DNA of 64,000 nucleotides from Methanosphaera sp. (GTDB lineage: Archaea; Methanobacteriota; Methanobacteria; Methanobacteriales; Methanobacteriaceae): assembly GCF_022768985.1 (NCBI RefSeq), contig NZ_JALEKL010000001.1, positions 1-64,000 on the forward strand, given 5' to 3'. Shown here piece after piece: positions 9,106 to 18,655 of the stretch. Made by a program: the position numbers and the translations under genes. Every line of letters begins with the position of its first letter. Position 1 is the first letter of the stretch. Under the pieces are notes generated by a model. That model worked only from the letters and a program-made list of their open reading frames with translations. It did not search any database and was not told the origin of the DNA.

Positions 9106-10467
9106 CTAGAATCTTTTATTTTTCTTTCTTTCTTTTTCTGCTTCTTCTCTTGCAATGGTTTTTCTACCTTTTTTCTTATTTTTCTTAGGTTTATTTTCTT
9201 TATCTGTATTTCCTGTTGCTGACATTGCAGCCATTTCACTTTTTGGTGATTTTACAAGGAATGTTTCCATGTAATCTGCAAATACAGGTCTTGTAATAAA
9301 GATACCTACAAGTACACCAACTACTGTTGTTACAGCGAAACCTGTTAACATACCAATACCTGTTGCACCTCTTGAAAATCCAATATATGCAAGTGGAAGC
9401 ATAGCAGCTACAAGAGTTCCAGCTGATGCATATACAATGAAGAATGCATGCTTAATTCTTGTTTTAACTATGTTTTTACGATTACTTCTATCTGCTCTTG
9501 CAAGTACTTCATCTGTCATTACAATTTGGTCGTCTACTCCTGTACCAATCGATGCAATGATACCGGCAATTGCAGCTAAATCCAGGTTCCAATGTGTTAT
9601 TGATGCAAATCCAAGAACAATAATTACCTCAGATACGCTTGTAACAACGATTGGAATTACAAGATTTGGTGATTTATATTTTAGAGAAATTACAACTACA
9701 ATAGCAGCAAGTGCAAGAAGACCTGCAATAATTGTACCAAGTTCAAATTGTGAACCAAGCTCTGCTGATACACTGTTTACTCCACTAATTTCAAGTTTTA
9801 CAGGAAGTGCCCCTGATTCTAAAACTGTGTGTATATCTGTTGCTTTCTCTTGTGCTTTTTCTTTTGATTGTTCTCCACCTGAAACTTCAATATCTGTAGA
9901 TGCTGCTCCATTTGCAAGTCCAGCATCAAGTTCTGGTGATGATATAAGTTCATCATCAAGGTACATTTCTACCTTTGCACCAGCTTGTCCTTGTGCAACT
10001 TGTGCAAATTTATTTGCTGCATCAACATTTACACTAAATGGTACAGACCATCTGTTACCTTTAACTTCAGCAGATGATACTGTTTGAATATCAGCACCTG
10101 TAAGTGCTGTTTGTCCATTTATTTTTGCTTCAAATTTACCAGGTGTACTTATGATGTTTTGTACTTCCTCGGGCTTGACCCCTGCTATTTCCACAATAAC
10201 ATCCTGATCTCCACTTTGACGTACTTTTACATCACTAATACCAAAGGCGTTAAGCCTTTTATCAAGAACTGATGTTACTGTTGTCATTGTGTCTTGATCT
10301 ACTGGTTCTTGAAGGTGCAGTTGTATCATTGATCCTCCTGCAAGGTCAAGTCCTTCTTGTATTCCAAAGACTCCAACAGAAACTATACTTGCAATAAGTA
10401 GTACTGCAAGAAGTATTGTTCTTGGTTTTTTTAGAAATGCTTTAGTGGTCTGATTAATGTCTACCAC
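9106..10467 (-). CDS. secD: Protein-export membrane protein SecD
   Basis: SecD works with SecF at the Sec translocon to aid export and release of proteins across the membrane. The first membrane span is at residues 17-36, followed by [13 protein letters not shown], the D1 motif of the family. A large extracellular domain follows, then five more spans, including the D4 region [17 protein letters not shown] with the conserved acidic residues. The C-terminal 40 residues are strongly charged and rich in Lys and would lie in the cytoplasm. It overlaps the end of secF by 14 bp, so the two are translationally coupled. Confidence 0.93.
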   Translation of the reverse strand: MVDINQTTKAFLKKPRTILLAVLLIASIVSVGVFGIQEGLDLAGGSMIQLHLQEPVDQDTMTTVTSVLDKRLNAFGISDVKVRQSGDQDVIVEIAGVKPEEVQNIISTPGKFEAKINGQTALTGADIQTVSSAEVKGNRWSVPFSVNVDAANKFAQVAQGQAGAKVEMYLDDELISSPELDAGLANGAASTDIEVSGGEQSKEKAQEKATDIHTVLESGALPVKLEISGVNSVSAELGSQFELGTIIAGLLALAAIVVVISLKYKSPNLVIPIVVTSVSEVIIVLGFASITHWNLDLAAIAGIIASIGTGVDDQIVMTDEVLARADRSNRKNIVKTRIKHAFFIVYASAGTLVAAMLPLAYIGFSRGATGIGMLTGFAVTTVVGVLVGIFITRPVFADYMETFLVKSPKSEMAAMSATGNTDKENKPKKNKKKGRKTIAREEAEKERKKNKRF

Positions 10468-11344
10468 CTCTGTGTTCTACGTGCCATTTTAATATACCGA
10501 AGTTCATAAGCCATGTGGATAATAAATCTGATACTAATCCAAGAATTAGTACAGCAGATATTTCTTCAAGAACTGATGCTGCAGGTATGAATAATTTAAC
10601 AACAATAAACAATACAATCATTGAAATTAATGCTGTAATTGTAAGTGTTAAACCTGTCTTACATGCTCCTTCTGCACGTTCATCAAGTGTTCCTTCACGA
10701 CGTTTTAGAAGACGTGTTGTTAGAAGAATATCTGTATCTACACCATACCCTATAAGCATTAAAAGAGCACCTACACTTGCAACAGAAATTGGTATACCAA
10801 ATATTGACATACCTCCTACTGCAATTGAAAGGTTACATACAGCAGATAATATAATAGCTGCTGATGGTACAGGATCTCTAAATACGAAAAATACTGTTAC
10901 TGCCATAAAGATAAATGCAAATGCTAATGCATAGATTATCTGTTCCATAGCAGCTGATGTAAGAAGAGCTCCTACACTTTTAAAACTCATTATTTTATAT
11001 GAGCCTGCCATTTTATCTTCAAATGTTACCTGGTTGACGTCATCTGGAATTTCTACTGTTGCAGTTTTTCCACTTATTGATACATCAATATTACTTATTC
11101 CAAGTTTTGATTCAAGATCACTTGTTAAGGCTGCCTGTGATGTAGATTCATCTACTTCTAATGTTACTAATGTTCCTCCTTTAAGATCTACTCCTTCATT
11201 TAGTCCGAAAACTCCGATGTATAGGAGTGATAGAACCATTAGTATGATTGGAATTAATATCAGAGGCTTATGAGACTGGCGTGTTAGAAAGTTAATTATA
11301 TCCACGTTTATGTCTCTCCTCATTTGATTTACAATATAATCCAT
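10454..11344 (-). CDS. secF: Protein-export membrane protein SecF
   Basis: SecF is the partner of SecD. It shows a first span at about residues 28-48, the [15 protein letters not shown] motif, an extracellular domain and the five-span C-terminal half with [16 protein letters not shown], the conserved D4 motif. The order secF-secD is the reverse of the order in bacteria and is common in euryarchaea. The ATG at 11344 has only a weak ribosome-binding sequence; an internal Met (MRRDIN, residue 8) is an alternative start. At 296 residues it is full length. Confidence 0.92.
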   Translation of the reverse strand: MDYIVNQMRRDINVDIINFLTRQSHKPLILIPIILMVLSLLYIGVFGLNEGVDLKGGTLVTLEVDESTSQAALTSDLESKLGISNIDVSISGKTATVEIPDDVNQVTFEDKMAGSYKIMSFKSVGALLTSAAMEQIIYALAFAFIFMAVTVFFVFRDPVPSAAIILSAVCNLSIAVGGMSIFGIPISVASVGALLMLIGYGVDTDILLTTRLLKRREGTLDERAEGACKTGLTLTITALISMIVLFIVVKLFIPAASVLEEISAVLILGLVSDLLSTWLMNFGILKWHVEHRGGRH

Positions 11345-11545
11345 CTATGGGTTTTAGTTTTTTTATGTTAAAATTAACTAAAGAAATTATCCAAAATAAT
11401 GGATTAAAAGTATATATTAAGTTTTAGTTTTAAAAGTATATAAAAGTAAATAATATAAAAATAAAAGAGATTTAGATTTTAAAAAAAAGAAAGTTTGTGA
11501 GTTAAAAAAATAATAACTCATATATGTGTGTGGATAATTATATTT

Positions 11546-12331
11546 TTATCCAATGTTTAGTCCACCAAGTTGTATATTACTATTTAAGTTTATTTTGTTT
11601 TCACTATTGTCATAGTTAGGTGTTTTAAAGTCAAATACTTGATTAGTACTTTGTTTATTTGGTGTGTTCATATTAACTCCACCAAGATCAATATTTGAAT
11701 GTATATTATAGTCTGCTTTTGTCTGGTTTATATTTAATCCACCAATACCAATTGTTGAATTTACATTAAGTGTACCTGGCATATTACCAATAATATTAAC
11801 TCCACCAAGTGTAACCTGGCTGTTGATGTTATCTATTACTCCACCATTAAGATGTATGTCACATCCACCTAGTGTTATAGTTGAATTTAACTCGTTAATA
11901 TGAGCATTTTTACTTACATCATAGCTAAGTCCACCAACATTACATTTAGCATTGATATTGTAGTGGTATTTGCTACTTAGTGTTATAATTTCATCCTTAT
12001 TTGAGTTAACATCCATATTTAATTGGTCACCATTTATGTTATGTGTTACATTCATTGAATCATTACTGTTGTTTGTATTAGTCGTGTTTATACTATAGAT
12101 TGTATCTGTATCTGCAAATTTTATTTGACATCCACCAACTTCTTGGTTAATATTTAAGTTAACTGTTGTTATTGGTGTTTCATTTGTAATATTGCCTGCA
12201 TCTAATGTGTCAATTTTATATGTTGGCTTATCATCCATTACATTGTCATTTATCACATGATATGAACATAGACATATTGATGCTAAAATTACTAATATTA
12301 CAACTATACCCATTTTTTTATCACTAACCAT
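11546..12331 (-). CDS. Exported repeat protein with LGG(V/L)NI motifs
   Basis: I do not recognise a named family. A hydrophobic N-terminal segment (residues 8-25, ending in CLCSY) would be a signal peptide, lipoprotein-like signal or membrane anchor. The rest is rich in Asn, Thr and Ile and repeats a short unit: NSTITLGGCDI, NSQVTLGGVNI, NSTIGIGGLNI, HSNIDLGGVNM and NSNIQLGGLNI, spaced about 23-35 residues apart. Two weaker copies (VGGCQI, VGGLSY) lie earlier. The alternating pattern with Gly-Gly turns suggests a beta-solenoid similar to the C-terminal domain of LiaF or to DUF4097-type proteins. The gene starts one base after the stop of the Yip1-like gene, so the two form an operon. Confidence 0.75.
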   Translation of the reverse strand: MVSDKKMGIVVILVILASICLCSYHVINDNVMDDKPTYKIDTLDAGNITNETPITTVNLNINQEVGGCQIKFADTDTIYSINTTNTNNSNDSMNVTHNINGDQLNMDVNSNKDEIITLSSKYHYNINAKCNVGGLSYDVSKNAHINELNSTITLGGCDIHLNGGVIDNINSQVTLGGVNIIGNMPGTLNVNSTIGIGGLNINQTKADYNIHSNIDLGGVNMNTPNKQSTNQVFDFKTPNYDNSENKINLNSNIQLGGLNIG

Positions 12332-12332
12332 A

Positions 12333-12854
12333 CTAGATCAACCCCATGATGATTATTGCAATTATTGCTAAAAATCCATTACAACATAAAAATGAGCGTA
12401 CATATCCAATGTTATATATTGTATTTACAGCAGTTATTTGAATTACTAGCTTCCATAATGGAACAAATAGTAGTGCTACTAGAATTAGTGGCTTAAATGT
12501 TGATAGTGCAAGTGTAACTATTGTAACAAGATCAATAGCTGAGGTGTATGATATCATATTAAATGTTTGCATAAATCCACCTTTTGCACCAAATAGACGT
12601 GTAAATATCATTATAAATATGGTATTTGTAATGTTGCCAATTAATGTCATAATAATAAAAGCAATTGCAACAATTATTCCAAAGGATATACATTGTGTTA
12701 TTAATCCTATTATTATACCTAATAAAATCTGAAAGACAACACTTATGGCTATTCCCATCTTGTCTTCATCTTGATTTTTAAGATAGAATAATTCATCAGG
12801 TGATGTAATAACTCGTCCAGTTGTTGTGAATAATTCCATAATTTTTGATTTCAT
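12333..12854 (-). CDS. Yip1-domain-like polytopic membrane protein
   Basis: The 173-residue protein begins with a short soluble part (FTTTGRVITSPDELFYLKNQDEDK) that resembles the entry into Yip1/YIPF family domains, then has four or five hydrophobic spans. GAKGGFMQTFNMISYTSAIDLVTIV is the most conserved-looking stretch of such proteins. Archaeal Yip1-like proteins have no settled function. It is the first gene of a two-gene operon with the LGG-repeat exported protein, which suggests the pair acts together at the membrane or cell surface. Only the domain family call is reasonably supported. Confidence 0.68.
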   Translation of the reverse strand: MKSKIMELFTTTGRVITSPDELFYLKNQDEDKMGIAISVVFQILLGIIIGLITQCISFGIIVAIAFIIMTLIGNITNTIFIMIFTRLFGAKGGFMQTFNMISYTSAIDLVTIVTLALSTFKPLILVALLFVPLWKLVIQITAVNTIYNIGYVRSFLCCNGFLAIIAIIIMGLI

Positions 12855-13055
12855 AATAATATTATATATGGCTAGTAGGTAGTATATAATCTTTATTTAG
12901 GGAGCTTTGCTAAATCATAATATTCATTATTAAATAAGTGAATGTAATGTTTAAATTATTAGTTTAATTAAAGCTAGATTTAATATTCATGTATTTATTT
13001 TAGAAATAGTTTTATGAAAAGTAAAAAATGGTGGGGAAGAAATAAATTGAATTTC

Positions 13056-14087
13056 TTATAATCTTTTTAAGAATTCAACAATAAGTTTTACAGTATCTTC
13101 AACATCTTTCATATTTACAACACTTGTAGGTGTGTGTATGTATCTTGATGCACTTGAAAGTGTAGCTGTTGCAATACCTTCACGTGTAAGATGGATTGCT
13201 GTAGCATCTGTTGTACCACCATCTCCAACTTCAACTTGGTATTCAATATCTGCTGCTTCTGCTGCTTCAATTAATAATTTTTTCATCATAGGATGTGTTA
13301 TAAGTCCACGACCACTAGCATCAGCAAGTGATATTACAGGTCCTTTACCAGCTTTTACAGATGCATCTTCAGGTTTTACACCAGGATGATCTCCTGAAAT
13401 TGTAACATCAAGAGCAATTGCCATGTCAGGATTTAATTTAAATGCTGATGTTTTAGCACCTTTAAGACCTACTTCTTCTTGTACTGTACCTACACCATAT
13501 ACTGTTGCATCAACATCATCAAGCTGTTTCATAACTTCAACCATTACAGCACAGCCTACTCTGTTATCTAATGCTTTACCCATTACAAGATCATTAAGAC
13601 ATTCTCTGAATTCTGTATGGAATACAATAGCATCACCTACAGATACAAGTTCTTCTGCTTGTTCTTTTGAATTTGCACCGATGTCTATGAACATATTCTG
13701 GTATGGGATGATTTTTTTAGCTTCTTCTGCTGATGTAATGTGAGGAGGTTTTGATCCAATAACTCCTGGAACTTCTCCATCTTCTGTTTGTATGTATACT
13801 TGTTGGTTAAGAAGCATTTGATCGTTAATTCCACCGATTTTTACAAATCTGATAAATCCTTCATCATCAATGTAGCTTACCATAAGACCAATTTCATCCA
13901 TGTGTGATGCAAGCATTACTGAAGGTTTTCCTTCTACACCTTTGTGTGTTGTAATTACATTTCCCATGATGTCTGTTTCCATTGAGTCAACTTTACCATC
14001 AAGTTCATCTTTGATTATTTCACGTACATTTTCTTCAAATCCAGAAATTCCACATGATTCTGATAATTTTTTAAGTAATTCTTTCAT
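13056..14087 (-). CDS. M42-family metallopeptidase (aminopeptidase)
   Basis: This is a cytosolic peptidase with two zinc or cobalt ions that removes N-terminal residues from peptides. Metal-ligand motifs of clan MH are present in order: SHMDEIG near residues 61-67, ALDNRVGC in the middle, QEEVGLKGA with the catalytic Glu pair, [12 protein letters not shown], and the final His in YIHTPTSVV. At 343 residues it has the usual length. The TET-forming M42 family includes glutamyl, leucyl and lysyl aminopeptidases, so the preferred residue cannot be fixed. It stands alone on the minus strand, divergent from the next gene. Confidence 0.92.
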   Translation of the reverse strand: MKELLKKLSESCGISGFEENVREIIKDELDGKVDSMETDIMGNVITTHKGVEGKPSVMLASHMDEIGLMVSYIDDEGFIRFVKIGGINDQMLLNQQVYIQTEDGEVPGVIGSKPPHITSAEEAKKIIPYQNMFIDIGANSKEQAEELVSVGDAIVFHTEFRECLNDLVMGKALDNRVGCAVMVEVMKQLDDVDATVYGVGTVQEEVGLKGAKTSAFKLNPDMAIALDVTISGDHPGVKPEDASVKAGKGPVISLADASGRGLITHPMMKKLLIEAAEAADIEYQVEVGDGGTTDATAIHLTREGIATATLSSASRYIHTPTSVVNMKDVEDTVKLIVEFLKRL

Positions 14088-14387
14088 CTAAATATACCTC
14101 TATTGTATTTTTTTTTATATTAATTGAAAAATTCTTATATTTATATAATTTCTAAAGTAAATCAATTTTATTTGCTTTATATTAAATAATATAGTTACTT
14201 TTTAATATTAATGTATGTTATATTTTTCATTATTTTATATAATAAAATACTAATAGTATATTTAATATAGATAATTAATGAATAAATTTTTTAAAAATTA
14301 AATTAATTTTTTTTTTAGGAAAAAGGAGTTTATCTAGTAAATTTTTAAAATAAATTTCTTTAAATAAATTAAGAGTGGATTAATAAT
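14088..14387. other. Divergent intergenic region, AT-rich
   Basis: This 300-bp stretch separates the M42 peptidase and the membrane protein gene at 14388. It is nearly all A and T and should hold both promoters. I see no gene, no clear inverted repeat and no hairpin. An AAAAAGGAG run at 14321-14329 has no adjacent start codon. Confidence 0.5.
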
Positions 14388-15536
14388 ATGGATGCATTAA
14401 CAATAATAATAATGTTGATATTGTTCGTTATTGCTATGATATTTGTATTTTCAACAGCTCTTCTAACACCATATCTTGGTAAGAAAAATCTAATCTCTGT
14501 AATTCTACTAGGATTTATAGTAGGAGCAGTAGGTGGAGCCTTCCTGCTTTCACCAATTGTAGATGATATACCAGATTTTAGTCGTACAATAATAGAAGAA
14601 AATGTTGAAGGTACAGATGAAATTAGTATGGGCTTATCAACAAATAGAAATATAACTCAAACAATAGAAAATATATCATCAATTTCTGGTGTAAATAATG
14701 TAGCATATACAGGTATTGAAATACGAATGGATGAAGAATTTGATTCACCATCGTCTGAGTCACGTTTCCTCTCAGTTCTCCAAAATAGTAATGATGCAAT
14801 CGATGAAGTTACAGATATGGGAGAAAACAACACATACTTTGTAAAAATAAAAGAAAATGGTGACCCACAATCAGTACTAAATAGTATCTATGCTGTATTT
14901 GGATCTGAAAACTATATTCATCTAAGATACACATCAATGGATGCAAATGCAACAGTTGATGCAAATAATGTTACAAAGATAATGAATGCAATAACAGATA
15001 ATGGTGTTATAATACACAATGTAACAGGACCTACAGAAGATCAAGTTAAAGTTGTAAATGACATCATACCAAACCAGACAGATGTTGTAATAATTGCAGC
15101 AGTTCTTGGAGTTATAGTTGCAATTGTAGGATTCTTTATAGATTCACTATTTTCAATGTTTAAAAAATCTAAAAAATCTAAAGAATCAACACGTGAACAA
15201 ATTAAAAGAAAATCAGTACCAGCATCACAAAGACGTAAATTCAGTACACAGAAAAATCAGCCATCACGTGATTCAATAGATATATTTAATGATGAATCAT
15301 TTGAAAATAGTAAAAAACAAAATCTAGGATCAAATAGAAACTTCAAACAATTAACAGATGAAGATCTTAAAGAAAGACAAAAACAAAAAGATGATGGTGA
15401 AGAACCAAAATCTAAAAAGTCAATAAAAATGCCTAAATTAAGATCAAAATCTGAACCAAAAAGAAGAAAAGTGGATGAAACAAAAGGAGCACCTAAACGT
15501 AAAGCTCCAAAATTCAGACCAAAACAGAGGAAATAA
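14388..15536 (+). CDS. Membrane protein with extracytoplasmic domain and charged C-terminal tail
   Basis: I do not recognise the family. Two hydrophobic spans are at residues 4-26 and 36-56, a mainly acidic domain of about 170 residues follows (with NITQTIENISSISGVNNV and NDIIPNQTDVV), and a third span lies near 230-252. The last 130 residues are cytoplasmic-looking and extremely charged, with KKSKKSKES, RRKFSTQKNQ and a run of Lys/Arg/Pro (KRKAPKFRPKQRK). A tail like this could bind RNA, DNA or phospholipid. The protein has no catalytic motif that I can see. Similar membrane proteins are known in Methanobacteriales only as conserved hypotheticals. Confidence 0.75.
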   Translation: MDALTIIIMLILFVIAMIFVFSTALLTPYLGKKNLISVILLGFIVGAVGGAFLLSPIVDDIPDFSRTIIEENVEGTDEISMGLSTNRNITQTIENISSISGVNNVAYTGIEIRMDEEFDSPSSESRFLSVLQNSNDAIDEVTDMGENNTYFVKIKENGDPQSVLNSIYAVFGSENYIHLRYTSMDANATVDANNVTKIMNAITDNGVIIHNVTGPTEDQVKVVNDIIPNQTDVVIIAAVLGVIVAIVGFFIDSLFSMFKKSKKSKESTREQIKRKSVPASQRRKFSTQKNQPSRDSIDIFNDESFENSKKQNLGSNRNFKQLTDEDLKERQKQKDDGEEPKSKKSIKMPKLRSKSEPKRRKVDETKGAPKRKAPKFRPKQRK

Positions 15537-15748
15537 AACACCTTTGATAATAAGGGATATTAATCCACTTTCTTAATTTTTTTTATTCTTTTTTTTCAAT
15601 AATTCTTTTTATTTATATTAATTACACAACACCTCTTTTTAGAATACTTATCAAAAAAAAACCTTATTTTTTCAATTAATATAATTTTTTATAAAATAAA
15701 AATCATAAATTAATAATGAACTTTTATATAATGGGGAAATAAGATAAT

Positions 15749-16465
15749 ATGAAATCAGTTATACTATATTCAGGTGGAAAAGACAGTACAATGGCACTAT
15801 ATCATGCACAACAAAATGGTGATGAAATATATGCACTACTAACAATGGTATCAAGAAATGATCAATCATACATGTTTCATGTACCAGCAATAGATATGGT
15901 AGACTACACAGCAGCAGCAATGGAATTACCAGTAATAGAAGTTGCAACAGATGGAGTAAAAGAAGAAGAACTAGATGACCTTGAAAAAACACTAACACGC
16001 CTAAAAGATAAAGGAGTTGAATGTGTATATTCAGGAGCAATAGAATCAGTATATCAGAAGTCAAGAATAGACAATATCTGTGAAAAACTAGGACTTAAAT
16101 CAGTAGCACCACTATGGCATCAAGATCCACTAGAATATATGAATGAAATAATTGACCTAGGCTTTGATGTAATACTAACAGCAGTAGCAGCATATGGACT
16201 AGATGAAAAATGGCTAGGACGAAAAATAACAAAACAAGCACTAGATGAACTAGTAGAACTAAATAAGAAATATGGAATCCACATAGCATTTGAAGGTGGA
16301 GAAGCAGAAACACTAGTATTAGACGGGCCAATGTATGACAGACGGGTTGTAATTGATGATGCTCAAAAAGAGTTTGGATATGACAGTGGACTATATCTTA
16401 TAAAAGATGTGCATCTTGAAGAAAAATATGACTACAGTCTAGATGAAGAAGGAGAAGATAATTAG
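15749..16465 (+). CDS. dph6: Diphthine--ammonia ligase (Dph6, ATP-PP loop family)
   Basis: The enzyme amidates diphthine to diphthamide on translation elongation factor 2, using ATP. The ATP pyrophosphatase loop SGGKDS is at residues 8-13. Other family segments are HVPAIDMVDYTAAAMELPV, the YSGAIESVYQKSR motif, and FEGGEAETLVLDGPMY near residue 190. At 238 residues it matches the archaeal Dph6/COG2102 family. An alternative label for this family is simply ATP-binding PP-loop protein, but the GEAETLV motif favours Dph6. It is a single gene with a GGGGAAATAAG leader. Confidence 0.9.
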   Translation: MKSVILYSGGKDSTMALYHAQQNGDEIYALLTMVSRNDQSYMFHVPAIDMVDYTAAAMELPVIEVATDGVKEEELDDLEKTLTRLKDKGVECVYSGAIESVYQKSRIDNICEKLGLKSVAPLWHQDPLEYMNEIIDLGFDVILTAVAAYGLDEKWLGRKITKQALDELVELNKKYGIHIAFEGGEAETLVLDGPMYDRRVVIDDAQKEFGYDSGLYLIKDVHLEEKYDYSLDEEGEDN

Positions 16466-16523
16466 AATCATTAATATCTAAACTTCTTCATTTAAATACT
16501 CTTTTTTTTATATAATATTTTTT

Positions 16524-16976
16524 TTAGTAATATGAATGTGCATATGAATAAATACCCATTTCAAGACGGAAATATGGTATTAATAAATAAATTAATACTG
16601 CAATTACAATAACTAAAATAATTACAACAAAAATTAAAAGTTGAACTCTTGATTCTAATTTTTCATGTTCATCAATGAGAACTTCAAATTTCTCTTCATT
16701 TGTTAAACTATCATCTCTAAGTTTATTTCTAACTTTTACAGGAGTATTATTTCCATTTTGATTAGTATTATTTACTTGTTTATTGTTTCTTTTAGAATTA
16801 TTATTTCCATCAGGATTTTTATTGTTTTTAGTTTGGTTGTTATTTCCATTAGGAATGTTATTGTTTCTTTGAGGGTTATTATTTTCATTAGAATTATTAT
16901 TAGAATTTACATTTTCTTTATTTGGTGGTGGATTTTCTCCAAAATAGTGGATATCTGATTCTTTTTCATCAACCAT
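16524..16976 (-). CDS. Asn-rich protein with C-terminal membrane span
   Basis: No known family. The first 75 residues are mostly Asn with some Lys, Gln and Pro (NNNSNENNNPQRNNN-type), so they are disordered and low complexity. A short charged helix (TNEEKFEVLIDEHEKLESRVQ) follows, then one strong hydrophobic span of about 22 residues near the C-terminus and a short aromatic tail. It could be tail-anchored in the membrane with the Asn-rich part on the inside. The length of the Asn tract may vary between strains because it is built on AAT/AAC repeats. Confidence 0.6.
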   Translation of the reverse strand: MVDEKESDIHYFGENPPPNKENVNSNNNSNENNNPQRNNNIPNGNNNQTKNNKNPDGNNNSKRNNKQVNNTNQNGNNTPVKVRNKLRDDSLTNEEKFEVLIDEHEKLESRVQLLIFVVIILVIVIAVLIYLLIPYFRLEMGIYSYAHSYY

Positions 16977-17112
16977 TACTAATTTCTCCTTATTTTTTGA
17001 GTTAATTAATTGATAGTTTTATATGATATTTCTAATAAAATAGGATGTTAATTTTAAAATAAGTTAAAAAAAAGTAAGTATTTATTTTAGATTATATTTT
17101 ATTTTTTTTTTT

Positions 17113-17232
17113 TCATATTGAGTATACAAATATAAATAATGGTATTCCCAGTACTATTATTGTTATTATACATGATATTATCATTAGCTTATATGGTGGT
17201 ATTGATGCAAGTTTTTCTTTTATATTTAACAT
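17113..17232 (-). CDS. 39-residue membrane microprotein
   Basis: This short reading frame starts at an ATG on the minus strand preceded 7 nt upstream by a strong AGGTGAT ribosome-binding sequence. The peptide has a short polar start (MLNIKEKLASIPPYKL), a Cys-containing hydrophobic span of about 20 residues (MIISCIITIIVLGIPLFIF), and ends at a TGA. It lies 50 bp after the stop of the flavoprotein gene on the same strand, so the two are probably cotranscribed. The function is unknown. The strong ribosome-binding site and clean membrane span are the reasons to believe it is a real gene. Confidence 0.6.
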   Translation of the reverse strand: MLNIKEKLASIPPYKLMIISCIITIIVLGIPLFIFVYSI

Positions 17233-17281
17233 AACATATCACCTTTTTAAAAGTGGGTGGTGAAGGGGGAGGTAAATTAAA

Positions 17282-17836
17282 TTATTGCATTAGTTTTAAT
17301 GCTATTTCTTGTGCTTGTTTTAGTACATCATCTGCATTTCCACTATTTGGCTTACCTTCTCCTGCTGATAGTACTGCTTCAAGTTTAAATCCTATTGATT
17401 CAAAGAGTTTTGCTCTTTTATTGATATATTCATCGTAGTATCCGCTTGTTGCACCGTATGTGAAGATTACTGCTGCTTTCTTATTGCCTGTAAGCATGTT
17501 TGGTGTGGATTTTGTCATGGAGTAGAATCTGTCCATGAAGATATGACCTTGTGCATTTATTTCTCCAAAGTAGTTTGGTGCAGCAAAGATAATTGCATCA
17601 GCATCATTATCGAATTGATCCATTATCATTCTGAAATCATCTTTAATTACACATTTTGATGGTTTTTCAGGATTTCTGCATCCTCCACAACCCTGACATC
17701 CTTTTATATTTAAATCATCAACATAGTATACTGTGTTTTGTCCACCATTTTCTTTGATTGTTTTTGTCATTGTTTCGACTATTTTTGAGCAATTCCCATT
17801 TTTTCTTGGACTTGCAATTATACTTATTGCTTTCAT
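17282..17836 (-). CDS. Iron-sulfur flavoprotein / NADPH-dependent FMN reductase family
   Basis: The protein should bind FMN and possibly a 4Fe-4S cluster and shuttle electrons. The N-terminal IIASPRKNGNCSKIVETM is the FMN phosphate loop; the Cys cluster C47-x2-C50-x2-C53-x8-C62 (KGCQGCGGC) resembles the compact cluster motif of the methanogen iron-sulfur flavoprotein Isf, although the last spacing is a little long. AAPNYFGEINAQ follows as the flavin-binding segment. At 184 residues it is full length. In methanogens such proteins are linked to oxygen and peroxide defence, which is inferred only from the family. Confidence 0.82.
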   Translation of the reverse strand: MKAISIIASPRKNGNCSKIVETMTKTIKENGGQNTVYYVDDLNIKGCQGCGGCRNPEKPSKCVIKDDFRMIMDQFDNDADAIIFAAPNYFGEINAQGHIFMDRFYSMTKSTPNMLTGNKKAAVIFTYGATSGYYDEYINKRAKLFESIGFKLEAVLSAGEGKPNSGNADDVLKQAQEIALKLMQ

Positions 17837-18033
17837 TTTAATTTTCTCACTCCTAAAAAATTCTTCTATTATAATCTTATTTTCTGATTTTATATAATTA
17901 CTACAAATAAAATATGTTTTAAAAAAATATTAATTTCATAATAAATTATTCTTTAATTACATATATCTTTATTAAAAATAATATTTAATAATATTATCTA
18001 GCTATTAACAATGAAAAAAAGGAGGATATGATA

Positions 18034-18603
18034 ATGACAAAAGATTATGAAATACTGGATATTATGAGAAATGAAGATCATGTTGTTGTTGCAGAACTTA
18101 TGGATGATGATATGAAACGTGATGTTCTAGCATATGAAATGAAACGTCTTGATGAGGTTGTTCCATTTCTAAATAAAGGTCTTCAAGAAGCACTAGATAA
18201 ACAAGAGGCAATTGTAATAATTAAGGAATTTGACTATGAACCAGGAGATCAACTAACAGGTGAAAGTTCAGCATTAACACTAAGAACAGAAAGTGGTAAG
18301 ATTATTGGTGAAATGGTATATGATGAAGATGAAATTGAATATCTCAAGGGAGATCCAACAGCATACTTTATATCAGATAACTTTGTAACATATTCAGATC
18401 CAACAGCAGTAGGTGAAAAACAGTTCTTTGTATTTGAAGGTGAAGATAGTAGCTTTATAACAGATAAAGATCTTGAAAGTACTGTTGAAAGTCTTATTGT
18501 TGGAGTTCCATCAACTGAAACTGACCATTATATCCGTGATAGATTCAATTTATCTAGTGAAAGAAAACTTGGAACACTTATCATAGGATTTACACCAAAT
18601 TAG
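18034..18603 (+). CDS. Hypothetical acidic protein, 189 residues
   Basis: I do not recognise this protein. It is soluble and very acidic, with many Asp and Glu residues (AELMDDDMKRDVLAYE, GEMVYDEDEIEYLKGDP), and alternates short helices and strands. No catalytic motif is visible. The ATG at 18034 is chosen over the one at 18028 because the GGAGGAT ribosome-binding sequence at 18021 sits 7 nt before it. The gene is followed 52 bp later by a ferredoxin-like gene on the same strand, so a shared operon is possible. Confidence 0.7.
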   Translation: MTKDYEILDIMRNEDHVVVAELMDDDMKRDVLAYEMKRLDEVVPFLNKGLQEALDKQEAIVIIKEFDYEPGDQLTGESSALTLRTESGKIIGEMVYDEDEIEYLKGDPTAYFISDNFVTYSDPTAVGEKQFFVFEGEDSSFITDKDLESTVESLIVGVPSTETDHYIRDRFNLSSERKLGTLIIGFTPN

Positions 18604-18655
18604 ATAAAATAATACGAACTAAAATATATATCAAAATTAATGTGGTGATTATTTT

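Noticed and set aside
9437-10087. A 216-codon frame antisense to secD
   Set aside because: secD is certain on the minus strand, and the opposing frame reads as low-quality Ser/Thr-rich sequence.
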